From assembly GCA_005787665.1 (NCBI GenBank), contig SYAB01000164.1, forward strand, positions 1 to 15,924: a DNA stretch of 15,924 nucleotides. The letters are read 5' to 3'. Source of the stretch: Actinomycetota bacterium. Lineage in GTDB: Bacteria > Actinomycetota > Actinomycetes > Mycobacteriales > Mycobacteriaceae. Below the pieces are notes generated by a model. That model made no database searches, had not been told where the DNA came from, and saw only the letters and a list, made by a program, of their open reading frames with translations. Below, one piece after another: positions 1-8,352 of the stretch (position 1 is its first letter; each line of letters opens with the position of its first letter). The translations under genes were made by a program, and so were the position numbers.

Positions 1-1
1 C

Positions 2-736
2 AACCGTGCCTTCGACCAGCTCCTGATGGACGTCGCGCTGCACAAGCTGCCGGTCACCCTGGTCCTCGACCGCGCCGGGATCACCGGTAACGACGGCGCC
101 AGTCACAACGGCATGTGGGACCTGTCGGTGCTCAACATCGTGCCCGGAATCCGGGTGGCCGCCCCGCGCGACGGCGCCCGGCTGCGCGAGGAGCTCGGCG
201 AGGCTCTCGCGGTCGACGACGGCCCGACAGCCCTGCGGTTCCCGAAAGGCGATGTGGGCGAGGACATCCCGGCGGTGGCCCGGGTCTCCGGTGTCGACAT
301 CCTGGCCCGTCCGGCCGCCGAACTCGGCGAGGACGTGTTGCTCGTCGCGGTGGGTTGCTTCTCCTCGATGGCGCTGAAGGTCGCCGACCGGTTGCGTAAG
401 CAGGGGATCGGGGTGACCGTGGTCGATCCGCGGTGGGTGCTACCGGTGCCCGAGGCACTAGGTCCGCTGGCCGCCGCACACAAACTGGTCGTGACACTGG
501 AGGACAGCGGAGTTCGCGGCGGGGCGGGTTCGGCGGTGTCGGCATCGTTGCGCGCCGCCGACGTCGACGTCCCGTGCCGCGACGTCGGTGTGCCGCAGCG
601 TTTTCTGGACCACGCCACCCGCGGCGAGGTGCTGGGCGAGGTCGGTCTGACCGAGCAGGACATCGCCCGGCAGATCACCGGATGGGTGGCCGCCCTCGGC
701 GCGTTCGACGAATCGCTGTCCGGTCAGATCGACTGA
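2..736 (+). CDS. dxs: 1-deoxy-D-xylulose-5-phosphate synthase, C-terminal part (5' truncated by window edge)
   Basis: Thiamine-diphosphate enzyme that joins pyruvate and glyceraldehyde 3-phosphate to make DXP, the first step of the cytosolic MEP isoprenoid pathway. The reading frame is open from base 2, giving 244 residues with TGA at 734-736; the full enzyme is about 640 residues, so roughly the last 38% is here. The visible part starts inside the pyrimidine-binding domain, with the family hallmark [18 protein letters not shown], then [14 protein letters not shown], then the C-terminal transketolase domain with DPRWVLPVP and [16 protein letters not shown]. It closely matches what I recall of M. 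tuberculosis Dxs1 (Rv2682c). The ATG at 26 is only an internal methionine, since homology runs upstream of it. The gene converges on the ribonuclease D gene across 43 bp. No defect is visible in the part present. Confidence 0.96.
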   Translation, partial: NRAFDQLLMDVALHKLPVTLVLDRAGITGNDGASHNGMWDLSVLNIVPGIRVAAPRDGARLREELGEALAVDDGPTALRFPKGDVGEDIPAVARVSGVDILARPAAELGEDVLLVAVGCFSSMALKVADRLRKQGIGVTVVDPRWVLPVPEALGPLAAAHKLVVTLEDSGVRGGAGSAVSASLRAADVDVPCRDVGVPQRFLDHATRGEVLGEVGLTEQDIARQITGWVAALGAFDESLSGQID

Positions 737-761
737 TCCCGTTCTCCACGCGAATTCTCCC

Positions 762-823
762 CGCGAGCAGACGTGGGGGTTACGGAATCTCCGGCGTGTC
801 GGGGTCGCTGACGTCTGCTCGCG
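762..823. repeat. 13-bp perfect inverted repeat at the dxs/rnd convergent ends
   Basis: The arm CGCGAGCAGACGT at 762-774 is the exact reverse complement of 811-823, with 36 nt between them. The left arm lies between the two converging genes and the right arm inside the last codons of the ribonuclease D gene. A bidirectional transcription terminator is the natural reading from its position, although the loop is long and there is no T-run, as is common in mycobacteria. The core GCGAGCAGACG also resembles, from memory, a motif often seen between mycobacterial genes, so it could be a dispersed repeat. Confidence 0.5.
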
Positions 824-2075
824 CGGGTGGGGTGGGGCGAGGGTCGGTCAGGGCGCGGGCCAGTTCCGGCACGACCAGGGTGCGCTGCCAATCCCGGGCC
901 CCGCTGCCGCGCAGGGCGGCATCGACGGCGGCGGTCACGTCCGCCGCGCCCGCCCAGTCCCAGCACAACCGGCGGACCGTGTCCGGCGCGAGCAGGTTCT
1001 CGGCGGGAACCGATACCTGCCGGGACAGCTCGGACAGCGCCGAGCGGGCGGCGTCCAGACGGGCGGCCGCCTCGGGATTGCGTTTGGCCCACCGCACCGC
1101 CGGCGGCGGTCCGGTGAGCGGCTCGGAGATCTCCGGCGGGTCCTCGGTGTTGCGGGAGGCCTCCAGGGCGTCCAGCCACACCCGGGCCGAGCGGCGCTGC
1201 TTCGCCCCACCGAAGATCGGCAGTGCGATCAGATCGTCGACGGTCCGAGGGTCGGCCAGGGCGGCGGCGACGATCGCCGAATCCGGCAGGATCCGCCCCG
1301 GCGCGATATCGCGTCCGCGGGCGATCTTGTCCCGGACGGTCCACAACTCGCGCACCGCCGCCAGCCCCCGGACCGTCTTGACCTTGTGCAGCCCGGATGT
1401 GCGCCGCCAGCGGTCACGTCGGGTCGGGGTCGCGTCGGCGCGGCGTAGGTACTCGAATTCCGCTGCGGCCCAATCGGTCTTGTGTTGTCCATCGAGCACG
1501 GCGTCGATGGCATCGCGTAATTCGATCAGCACCTCGACGTCGAGGGCGGCGTAGTTCAGCCAGTCGGGCGGCAGCGGCCGCTTGGACCAGTCGGCGGCGC
1601 CGTGCCCCTTGGCCAGGCCCAGGCCGAGCAGGCGCTGGACCATGGCGGCCAGGTTGACCCTGTCGAAACCGGCCAGCCGGCCCGCCAGTTCGGTGTCGTA
1701 GAGCCTCGGGGGGTGTAGTCCGACCTCGGCCAGACAGGGCAGATCCTGATCGGCGGCGTGCAGGATCCACTCGTCCTCGGCGAGCACCTCGGCGACCGGC
1801 TTGAGCACGTCGATCGGACTGCCACCGTGGTTCACCGGGTCGATGAGCACCGTGCCCGCCCCGGCGCGCCGGATCTGGATCAGGTAGGCGCGGTTGGAGT
1901 ACCGGAACCCGGAGGCCCGCTCGGCGTCCACCGCGAACGCGCCCGTGCCGGCCGCCAAGGTGTCCGCGGCCCTGGCGATCTCGGCGGCACTGGCCGAGAC
2001 GTCCGGGACCCCCTCGGCGGGATGCAGCAGCGGGATCGGCTCGGGCTCGTCCGCGGGAGAATCGGGTTCGCTCAT
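780..2075 (-). CDS. rnd: Ribonuclease D-like 3'-5' exonuclease with HRDC domain
   Basis: Predicted cytosolic DEDDy-type 3'-5' exoribonuclease of the RNase D family, 431 residues (RNase D family usually about 375; M. tuberculosis Rv2681 is, from memory, about 438). All three exonuclease motifs are visible: D50-A-E52 (Exo I), H106-A-A-D-Q-D111 (Exo II) and Y175-A-A-L-D179 (Exo III, the tyrosine type), with the family stretch DWSKRPLPPDWLNYAALDVEVL. An HRDC nucleic-acid-binding domain follows at about 214-300, then a C-terminal region found in actinobacterial members. The first 20 or so residues are acidic and proline-rich. The ATG at 2075 lies 1 nt beyond the DUF3000 stop, so the two are almost certainly co-transcribed and translationally coupled. 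The exact RNA substrates in mycobacteria are not shown by the sequence. Confidence 0.93.
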   Translation of the reverse strand: MSEPDSPADEPEPIPLLHPAEGVPDVSASAAEIARAADTLAAGTGAFAVDAERASGFRYSNRAYLIQIRRAGAGTVLIDPVNHGGSPIDVLKPVAEVLAEDEWILHAADQDLPCLAEVGLHPPRLYDTELAGRLAGFDRVNLAAMVQRLLGLGLAKGHGAADWSKRPLPPDWLNYAALDVEVLIELRDAIDAVLDGQHKTDWAAAEFEYLRRADATPTRRDRWRRTSGLHKVKTVRGLAAVRELWTVRDKIARGRDIAPGRILPDSAIVAAALADPRTVDDLIALPIFGGAKQRRSARVWLDALEASRNTEDPPEISEPLTGPPPAVRWAKRNPEAAARLDAARSALSELSRQVSVPAENLLAPDTVRRLCWDWAGAADVTAAVDAALRGSGARDWQRTLVVPELARALTDPRPTPPARADVSDPDTPEIP

Positions 2076-2076
2076 C

Positions 2077-2658
2077 TCAGGCGCGGGAACGGGAACTCAG
2101 GTCGGTGACCCCGGCCGGCGGCAACCCTGCGGCATGCTCGAGCACCTCGCAGAACGCCTGCACATGCGCGCCGAGGGCCAGGGTGGTCGCGGTCCAGGAC
2201 GCGCGCATCTCCAGTTGGTGGGCCCGGGCCGGGCCGGAGATGTCGCCATAGCGCACCGAGGTGGTGGCCGTGACCGTCCCGCCCAGGGCGGTGACCTGGT
2301 CGGCGCGTGCCTGCAGCGCGTCGGCCAGCCAACTCCAGGCGACCTCGGGCAGCAGCGGGTCCACCGCCTCGCTGGAATCCAGGTCGGCCTGGACATAGGC
2401 CACCAGTCGCATGGTGCCGTCCCAGGCGTCGGCGCCATCGGGATCGTGCAGCAGAATCAGCCGGCCGAAGGCGTCGCCCTCGGAGGTCTCCGGGATGACC
2501 TCGGCCTCTGCCCGGCGGACCTCGGCGCCCAGCGCGTAGCTGTACGGCGCGAGGCGCTGAGGCGGACGGATCGGGCCGAGCTCGATCTCCGACCGGACCT
2601 CGGCGGCGTTCATGGCCGCCACCGCCTCGCGGAACTGCGTCGGCTCCGCACTGGTCAC
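2077..2658 (-). CDS. DUF3000 family protein (Rv2680-like), function unknown
   Basis: A 193-residue protein with a GTG start. I recognise it as the conserved actinobacterial DUF3000 family from the stretches [37 protein letters not shown] and [14 protein letters not shown]. There is no signal peptide, no obvious membrane segment and no catalytic motif I can name. The frame is open further upstream, to 2757, but that extension is an arginine/proline-rich run unlike the family and would reach into the hemE start. The GTG at 2658 is preferred because homology begins there and a TANNNT -10 element sits 7 nt before it. It lies directly before the ribonuclease D gene, and this pairing is conserved in M. 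tuberculosis as I recall, which hints at a linked RNA-related role; that is inference only. Confidence 0.85.
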   Translation of the reverse strand: MTSAEPTQFREAVAAMNAAEVRSEIELGPIRPPQRLAPYSYALGAEVRRAEAEVIPETSEGDAFGRLILLHDPDGADAWDGTMRLVAYVQADLDSSEAVDPLLPEVAWSWLADALQARADQVTALGGTVTATTSVRYGDISGPARAHQLEMRASWTATTLALGAHVQAFCEVLEHAAGLPPAGVTDLSSRSRA

Positions 2659-2665
2659 TGGATCG

Positions 2666-2671
2666 ACGCTA
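2666..2671 (-). promoter_or_regulatory. -10 element (TAGCGT) for a leaderless DUF3000-rnd transcript
   Basis: Read on the minus strand, TAGCGT fits the mycobacterial SigA-type -10 consensus TANNNT and ends 7 nt before the GTG at 2658. That spacing puts the transcription start at or 1 nt before the start codon, so the mRNA would be leaderless. It overlaps an 8-bp palindrome, TAGCGCTA (2670-2677), in the 91-bp divergent gap before hemE. No convincing -35 box was seen, and none was found for hemE on the other strand. Confidence 0.5.
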
Positions 2672-2749
2672 GCGCTATCGGTCAGGGGCCGCAGGCAGGC
2701 GCGCCGTGCCGGGGCCCTGGGCGGGGGAGCCCGTGGCAGCATGGTGCCG

Positions 2750-3799
2750 ATGAGCACTCGCCGCCAGCTGCCCGAGGCGCCCTACCTGGCCGCCGCCACC
2801 GGTCGCGTGCCCAGCCGCACCCCGGTCTGGTTCATGCGCCAGGCCGGCCGGTCGCTCCCGGAGTATCGGCGGCTGCGGGCCCGCAACACCATGATGGAGG
2901 CGTGCTTCGATCCGGGGTTGATCTGTGAGATCACCCTGCAGCCGGTGCGCCGGCACGGGGTCGACGCCGCCATCCTGTTCTCCGACATCGTGGTGCCGCT
3001 GCGCGCAGCGGGTGTCGACGTGGACATCGTGCCCGATGTCGGCCCGGTGATCTCCAGCCCGGTGCGGACCGCTGCCGACGTGGCGGCGCTGGAAGGCCTC
3101 CGGCTGCAGGGCGTCGGCGCGGTCAGCGATGCCGTCGGCCTGCTCGTCGCGGAACTGGGCGAGGTGCCGCTGATCGGGTTCGCGGGCGCGCCGTTCACGA
3201 TGGCCTCGTACCTGGTCGAGGGCGGCCCGAGCAAGCTGCACGAGCGCACCAAGACCATGATGCTCGCCGACCCGACGGCCTGGCACGCGCTGATGGCGGT
3301 GCTGGCCGAGGTGACGATCGACTTTCTGCGCGTCCAGCTCGACGCCGGGGTGGACGCCATTCAGCTCTTCGACTCCTGGGCGGGCACTTTGTCGGAGGCC
3401 GACTACCACACCTACGTGCTGCCGCACAGCACCCGCGTGTTCGCGGCGCTGGCGGACTACGGCGTCCCGATGACACATTTCGGGGTCGGCACCGCCGAGC
3501 TGCTCGGCGCGATGGGCCAGGCCGGCGCGACGGTCGTCGGAGTGGACTGGCGCACCTCGCTGACCGATGCGGCGGAGCGGGTCGGTCCGGGAAAGGCCTT
3601 GCAGGGCAACCTCGATCCGGTGGTCCTGCTGGCCGGGTGGCCTGCCGTCGAGAAGGCCGCTCGGGCGGTCGTCGACGACGGCCGCCGGGCTCTGGCCGCC
3701 GGTGCCCTCGGACATGTCTTCAATCTGGGCCACGGCGTGCTGCCGGCTACCGACCCGGAGCTGATCACCGACCTGGTGGCGCTGGTGCACTCGCTGTGA
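2750..3799 (+). CDS. hemE: Uroporphyrinogen III decarboxylase
   Basis: Removes the four acetate carboxyls of uroporphyrinogen III to give coproporphyrinogen III in the cytosol. It is 349 residues, within the usual range of about 340-360. Family hallmarks are [15 protein letters not shown] near the N-terminus (the substrate-binding R-QAGR motif), [40 protein letters not shown], and GNLDP followed by [10 protein letters not shown] near the C-terminus. The ATG at 2750 ([13 protein letters not shown]) fits the mycobacterial homologues; an in-frame ATG at 2741 has a better-spaced purine run (2723-2729), so a start three codons earlier is possible. First gene of a plus-strand haem operon; its stop overlaps the hemY start. 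Divergent from DUF3000. In M. tuberculosis, from memory, echA15 lies between these two; here it is absent. Confidence 0.96.
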   Translation: MSTRRQLPEAPYLAAATGRVPSRTPVWFMRQAGRSLPEYRRLRARNTMMEACFDPGLICEITLQPVRRHGVDAAILFSDIVVPLRAAGVDVDIVPDVGPVISSPVRTAADVAALEGLRLQGVGAVSDAVGLLVAELGEVPLIGFAGAPFTMASYLVEGGPSKLHERTKTMMLADPTAWHALMAVLAEVTIDFLRVQLDAGVDAIQLFDSWAGTLSEADYHTYVLPHSTRVFAALADYGVPMTHFGVGTAELLGAMGQAGATVVGVDWRTSLTDAAERVGPGKALQGNLDPVVLLAGWPAVEKAARAVVDDGRRALAAGALGHVFNLGHGVLPATDPELITDLVALVHSL

Positions 3800-5154
3800 G
3801 GCGCCGCACCTTCGGGGTGATCGGCGGCGGTATCTCCGGGCTCGCCGCCGCCTACCGGATCCGCGCGGCGGTGGGAGTCGACGCCGACATCGTGGTGTTC
3901 GATCCGGCCGATCGTCTCGGCGGGGTGTTGCGCACCGAGCACCTCGGCGGGCGGAGTTTCGACATCGGCGCCGAGGCGTTCGTGTCCCGGCGACCGGAGG
4001 TGCCCGCCCTGCTCGCCGAACTGGGCCTGTCGGACCGCCAGATCACCCCCACCGGGGTACGGACCACCCTCTTCAGCCAGGACCGACTGCACCCGTTGCC
4101 CCCCGGTGCGGTCAACGGCATCCCCGGCTCGCCGGGATCGGTCGCCGGTCTGGTCGATCACGCCACGCTGGCTCGTATCGCCGCCGAACCCGGTCGTGCG
4201 ATGACCTGGCGCTCCGGTGCGGATCCGGCGGTCGGTGAAGTGGTCGCCGACCGGTTCGGCGAGCAGGTGGTGGCCCGCTCGGTCGACCCGATGCTCTCCG
4301 GGGTCTACGCCGGATCAGCAGCCACCATCGGGATCCGGTCGGCGGTGCCGACGGTCGCCGCCGCCCTCGACTCCGGCGCCGCCAGTCTGACCGAGGCGGT
4401 GCGCCGGGCCGCACCGGCCGGACCCGGCGGGCCGGTGTTCGGCGCTGTCGCCGGCGGTTACCGGGTGTTGCTCGAGGCGCTGGTGACGCGCGCCGGGGTG
4501 CGCTGGGAGCAGACGGCGATCACTCGACTCGACCCCGCGGATCCCGGTTGGACCCTGGGAGACGACACCGGCGGAAGCCGCCACGCCGATGCCGTGGTGA
4601 TCGCGTTGCCCGCACCGCGGGCCGCGGCATTGCTCGCCGGCGTCGCCCCGGAGGCCGCCGCCGCCGCGGCCGGCATCGAGGTGGCGTCGGCGGCCGTGCT
4701 GGGCTTGGCCATGCCGGCCGGCACGCCGTTCCCGCCGCAGTCCGGCGTGCTGGTGGCCACCGGGGAAGCCCTGCACGCCAAGGCCATCACGCTGTCGAGT
4801 CGCAAATGGGGCAGCGCCGGCGGGCCTGAACTGCTGCGGCTGTCCTTCGGGCGACTGGGCGACGATATCGCCCGCGACACCCCGGCCGAGCGGCTGGTGG
4901 AATGGGCGCGTGCCGACCTTGCCAAGGTTTTCGGCATTACCGCCGAACCCGTAGAGACGCTGCTGCATCGCTGGCTGGGGGCGATGCCGCAGTACGGTCC
5001 CGGCCACGCCGCGGTGGCGGCGCGGGTGCGGGCCGGGTTGCCGCCCGGTCTCGCCGTTGCCGGCAACTATCTGGATGGTGTCGGTGTCCCGGGCTGCCTG
5101 GTGGCGGCCGGACGGGCGGCGCGCGTGCTCGCCGATGGCGCCGTGGCACGATAG
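3796..5154 (+). CDS. hemY: Coproporphyrinogen III oxidase (HemY/CgoX, FAD-dependent)
   Basis: FAD flavoprotein of the protoporphyrinogen oxidase family. In actinobacteria this branch is known to oxidise coproporphyrinogen III to coproporphyrin III, and the HemQ gene next door supports that reading. It has 452 residues, normal for the family. The FAD dinucleotide-binding motif is at residues 8-16 (VIGGGISGL), followed by [14 protein letters not shown]. Family stretches include [38 protein letters not shown] [10 protein letters not shown] and, at the C-terminus, [21 protein letters not shown]. The start is a GTG at 3796 that overlaps the hemE stop in a GTGA arrangement, so translation is coupled to hemE. 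hemQ follows after 4 nt. Older annotation calls this gene hemG or protoporphyrinogen oxidase. Confidence 0.94.
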   Translation: MRRRTFGVIGGGISGLAAAYRIRAAVGVDADIVVFDPADRLGGVLRTEHLGGRSFDIGAEAFVSRRPEVPALLAELGLSDRQITPTGVRTTLFSQDRLHPLPPGAVNGIPGSPGSVAGLVDHATLARIAAEPGRAMTWRSGADPAVGEVVADRFGEQVVARSVDPMLSGVYAGSAATIGIRSAVPTVAAALDSGAASLTEAVRRAAPAGPGGPVFGAVAGGYRVLLEALVTRAGVRWEQTAITRLDPADPGWTLGDDTGGSRHADAVVIALPAPRAAALLAGVAPEAAAAAAGIEVASAAVLGLAMPAGTPFPPQSGVLVATGEALHAKAITLSSRKWGSAGGPELLRLSFGRLGDDIARDTPAERLVEWARADLAKVFGITAEPVETLLHRWLGAMPQYGPGHAAVAARVRAGLPPGLAVAGNYLDGVGVPGCLVAAGRAARVLADGAVAR

Positions 5155-5158
5155 ATCC

Positions 5159-5863
5159 ATGGCGAAACTGGACTACGACACCCTCAACGCCACCGTCCGC
5201 TACATCATGTTCTCGGTCTTCGCGGTGAGGCCCGGCGTGCTGGGTTACGACGAGACATCACGCGCGGCGGTCGTCGACGAGACCGCCACCTTCCTCAAAC
5301 AGCAGGAGGATTCCGGCGTGGTGGTCCGCGGGCTCTACGACGTGGCAGGTATGCGCGCCGACGCGGATTTCATGATGTGGACCCACGCTGAGCGGGTGGA
5401 GGACCTTCAGCAGACCTACAGCGACTTCCGCCGCACCACCGCACTGGGCCGCGCCGTCACGCCGGTGTGGAGCACCGTGGGGTTGCATCGGCCCGCCGAG
5501 TTCAACAAAAGCCACGTGCCGGCCTTCCTGGCCGGCGAGGAGCCCGGCGACTACATCTGCGTCTACCCCTTCGTGCGGTCGCTGGACTGGTACCTGCTTC
5601 CCGACGAGGAGCGCCGCAAGATGCTGGCCGACCATGGGATGGCCGCCCGCAGCTACAAGGACGTCCGCGCCAACACCGTGCCGGCCTTCGCCCTCGGTGA
5701 CTACGAGTGGATCCTGGCCTTCGAGGCCCCGGAGTTGCACCGCATCGTCGACCTGATGCGCGACCTGCGCGCCACCGAAGCGCGCCGCCATGTTCGTGAG
5801 GAGATCCCGTTCTTCACCGGTCCCCGGGTCGGCGTCGAGGAGTTGGTCGTTCGCCTGCCCTGA
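5159..5863 (+). CDS. hemQ: Coproheme decarboxylase (HemQ/ChdC)
   Basis: Last enzyme of the coproporphyrin-dependent haem pathway: a chlorite-dismutase-fold protein that uses peroxide to decarboxylate the two propionates of coproheme, giving haem b. It has 234 residues, typical for actinobacterial members. Key residues fit the known enzyme of Corynebacterium diphtheriae with a shift of one: distal His119 (in NKSHVPAF), catalytic Tyr136 (in [11 protein letters not shown]) and proximal haem ligand His159 (in [13 protein letters not shown]). The N-terminal stretch [13 protein letters not shown] and the C-terminal [13 protein letters not shown] are also family-typical. ATG 5159 is chosen because the family begins at MAKLDYD; upstream in-frame codons overlap hemY. 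It lies 4 nt after hemY. Ferrochelatase, the step between HemY and HemQ, is not in the window. Confidence 0.95.
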   Translation: MAKLDYDTLNATVRYIMFSVFAVRPGVLGYDETSRAAVVDETATFLKQQEDSGVVVRGLYDVAGMRADADFMMWTHAERVEDLQQTYSDFRRTTALGRAVTPVWSTVGLHRPAEFNKSHVPAFLAGEEPGDYICVYPFVRSLDWYLLPDEERRKMLADHGMAARSYKDVRANTVPAFALGDYEWILAFEAPELHRIVDLMRDLRATEARRHVREEIPFFTGPRVGVEELVVRLP

Positions 5864-5892
5864 GCCGGCTCGACCATGGGATGATCGTGTGC

Positions 5893-5911
5893 GGACCGGC
5901 CCGCCGGTTCC
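5893..5911 (+). terminator. Possible weak hairpin after the haem operon
   Basis: GGACCGG and CCGGTTCC can pair around a CCCG loop, with one bulged T, 30 nt after the hemQ stop. There is no T-run, which is common for mycobacterial terminators. In such GC-rich DNA the hairpin may be chance, and it does not exclude read-through into the GGDEF/EAL gene. Confidence 0.25.
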
Positions 5912-5946
5912 CGTCCCGCTCAAGAGGTGTGAGGTGTAGCGCCCCG

Positions 5947-8274
5947 ATGCCCAGCACCCGTCACGTCGCGGTCGGCGCGGCTGTGGTCTTCGCCGCCGTC
6001 GCGGTGCTCCTGGCCGGTGACGATTCGTCCTACCCGAGCCGCGTCGCCGACGACCTCGTCCTGATGGTCGCGGGGCTGATCGCGACGGTGTCCTGTGCGC
6101 TGGCCGCCCGCTCGACCGCCGGCCGGCTGCGGGTGGGGTGGTGGGCACTCGCGGCGGGCTTGCTGGCCTGGACGCTGGGCGAGATCGTGTGGTCCTACCA
6201 GGACATCGTGCTGCGGCGACCGATGTTTCCCTCGGTGGCGGACCTGTTCTACATGAGTTATCCCGTCGGGGCCGGTGTCGCCTTGCTGATGTTCTGGAAT
6301 CGGCGTAGCAGCCGGCAGAAGGCCAGGGTGCTCCTCGATGGCGTGATCGTGGCGGGGTCGCTGTTCGTGGTCGCGTGGCTGCTGCCGATCAGCCGGCTCT
6401 ACGAGTCCGGGTCCGCGAGTCGGCTGGAGTTCGCCGTGGCACTCGGCTATCCCGCCTTAGACATCGTGCTGCTCACCATCGCCGCCTCGGTCCTGATCAA
6501 TGCCCCCGCGCGCCAGCGGTTGCCGTTGACGTTGCTGTTGCTGGGTCTGGTCGCCATGTCGCTGGGGGACAGCGGCTACGCCTTCCTTCAGGTCCGGCGC
6601 GAATACGTCGGCGGGCATCTGCTCGACCTCTGTTGGCTGGCCGGGCTGCTGTTGATGACCGTCGCGGCGGCAGCGGGCCGGGACGCCGTGGACGATGAGC
6701 CGACGCTCGACGAGGTGCCGGGCTGGACGTCGGTGTGGCTGCCCTATCTGCCGCTGATGGCGGCCGGTGGGGTGCTCGCGCTGTCGCCGCTGAGTGCCAC
6801 GTCGTCCGGACTGATCCTGGGCGTCGGCGTGGTGCTCACCGGCGCGGTCCTGCTGCGCCAGTTCCTGGTGGTGGACTCCAACCGCCGGCTGATGGCGGTC
6901 GTTGCGGACCGGGCGTTGCGTGATCCGCTCACCGGGCTGGCCAACCGAACGCTGTTCGCCGACCGGTTGAGGCATGCGCTGCGCCAACGGGGCGCCGACG
7001 GGGAGGCCGTCGGTGTGATGATGATCGACCTCGACGATTTCAAGCTGATCAACGACACCCTGGGCCACGCGGCCGGGGACCAGCTGCTGATCGGCACCGG
7101 CCAGCGGATCACCTCCGGAGTCCGCGCCGAGGACACCGTGGCGCGGCTGGGCGGGGATGAGTTCGCGGTGCTGATCCAGGCGCCGGCCCCGATGTTGGAG
7201 AGCCTGGCCCACCGTCTTGTCGACGCCTTCGCCGAACCCATCATGGCGGGCGATCATGCCCTGGTGATGCGGCCCAGCATCGGGCTGGCTATCGGCGCAT
7301 CCGGTCAGCCCGGCCTGTCCGGGGAAGAACTACTCCACCGTGCCGACCTGGCGATGTACGCCGCCAAGCGATCCCGCGATCAGAGCCTGCGGATCTTCAC
7401 CGACGATCTGCCCCGCCAACTGGGCGGCGAGGACGGCCCTTCGTCGCCGAACGAGCGCTCCTCTGAGGACGCCGCCGAGGCCCTGCACCAAGTACGGCTG
7501 CTTCGTCGGGCGGTGCGGGACGGCGCGCTGATGCTCGTCTATCAACCGACCGTCGACCTGGCCACTGGCGCCGTCGTCGGGTTGGAGGCACTTCTGCGCT
7601 GGCCGCATCCGGATCGCGGACTGCTGGGCCCTGCGGAGTTGCTGCCGCTGATCAGCCGGTTCGGCCTCGCCGACGACGTCACCGATGTGGTCCTCAGCGG
7701 GGCTCTCGACGATGCGCGCGGCTGGCGCTCCCATGGGATCGACGTGCCGGTGACGGTCAATCTGTTCCCCTCCGCACCGTCGATGCCTGACCTGCCCGAC
7801 CGGATCGACCGGGCCTTGGGGGCGCGGGGATTGCCTCCCTCGGCATTGTGCGTCGATATCACCGATGAAGTGGTCGGCGGTGATTTCGGTGCTGCTCGGC
7901 AGATGGTGACCGCACTGCGCACCCGGGGGATCCGGGTTGCCGTCGATGACTTCGGCAGCGGCCCCGCGCCGCTGCGTTTCCTGCGGGACCTCCCGGTCGA
8001 CGAGGTCAAACTCGACCGCGACCTGATCGCCCCGATCACGGCGGACCCGCGCGGGGCGGCGGTGGTGCTCACGGTCATCGACCTGGCGCGCGTGCTGGGG
8101 GTCGCGACGGTGGCGGTGGGGGTTGAGGACGCCGCCACGGCGGCCGCATTGCGCCGGTTCGACTGCGATATGGCACAGGGGTACCACTTCAGCCCGCCGT
8201 TGAGCCGCGCCGAGGTCCTCACCTCGCCCCTGCTGCTGCACCCCCCGGGCCATGCGGGGGTTCGCGTCTCGTGA
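5947..8274 (+). CDS. Membrane GGDEF/EAL hybrid: probable diguanylate cyclase with degenerate EAL domain
   Basis: A 775-residue c-di-GMP signalling protein. About the first 310 residues form some 9-10 hydrophobic segments, a membrane sensor domain I cannot place in a named family. The GGDEF domain (about 325-490) has the intact signature G402-G-D-E-F406 with an inhibitory-site motif R393-A-E-D396 exactly five residues before it, so a feedback-regulated cyclase is likely. The EAL domain (about 515-765) keeps E547-A-L-L-R, N605, D667-D668, K688 and Q744. However, ExxE is D637xxD640, loop 6 reads GSGPAPL, and the AEGVE glutamate (RocR E352) is Val724; phosphodiesterase activity is doubtful. The ATG at 5947 begins a plausible first membrane segment; GTG 5929 and ATG 5881 are alternatives. 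It follows hemQ by 83 bp on the same strand. It may correspond to the M. smegmatis GGDEF-EAL gene MSMEG_2774, from memory. Confidence 0.9.
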   Translation: MPSTRHVAVGAAVVFAAVAVLLAGDDSSYPSRVADDLVLMVAGLIATVSCALAARSTAGRLRVGWWALAAGLLAWTLGEIVWSYQDIVLRRPMFPSVADLFYMSYPVGAGVALLMFWNRRSSRQKARVLLDGVIVAGSLFVVAWLLPISRLYESGSASRLEFAVALGYPALDIVLLTIAASVLINAPARQRLPLTLLLLGLVAMSLGDSGYAFLQVRREYVGGHLLDLCWLAGLLLMTVAAAAGRDAVDDEPTLDEVPGWTSVWLPYLPLMAAGGVLALSPLSATSSGLILGVGVVLTGAVLLRQFLVVDSNRRLMAVVADRALRDPLTGLANRTLFADRLRHALRQRGADGEAVGVMMIDLDDFKLINDTLGHAAGDQLLIGTGQRITSGVRAEDTVARLGGDEFAVLIQAPAPMLESLAHRLVDAFAEPIMAGDHALVMRPSIGLAIGASGQPGLSGEELLHRADLAMYAAKRSRDQSLRIFTDDLPRQLGGEDGPSSPNERSSEDAAEALHQVRLLRRAVRDGALMLVYQPTVDLATGAVVGLEALLRWPHPDRGLLGPAELLPLISRFGLADDVTDVVLSGALDDARGWRSHGIDVPVTVNLFPSAPSMPDLPDRIDRALGARGLPPSALCVDITDEVVGGDFGAARQMVTALRTRGIRVAVDDFGSGPAPLRFLRDLPVDEVKLDRDLIAPITADPRGAAVVLTVIDLARVLGVATVAVGVEDAATAAALRRFDCDMAQGYHFSPPLSRAEVLTSPLLLHPPGHAGVRVS

Positions 8275-8352
8275 GGACGCACCCGTCGCCGTCGCGGGAA
8301 GGTCGTTCGTCGTCGCCTTCGCTGGATGGGCAATCCGCCGGCGGGGGATCGC

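Noticed and set aside
2612..2749. An N-terminal extension of hemE from an ATG at 2612.
   Set aside because: The extra residues are unlike uroporphyrinogen decarboxylases and would overlap the DUF3000 coding start on the other strand.
2675..3790. A 371-codon open frame on the minus strand across hemE.
   Set aside because: Antisense shadow of hemE with an H/R/Q-rich product; it would also run through the hemE promoter region.
5862..5871. A 10-bp palindrome GAGCCGGCTC at the hemQ stop codon.
   Set aside because: No loop and no T-run; perfect GC palindromes of this size are common in such DNA.
8335..8344. A 10-bp palindrome CCGCCGGCGG between the GGDEF/EAL gene and msrB.
   Set aside because: It lacks a loop and a T-run, so I do not call it a terminator, though it lies at a convergent gene end.
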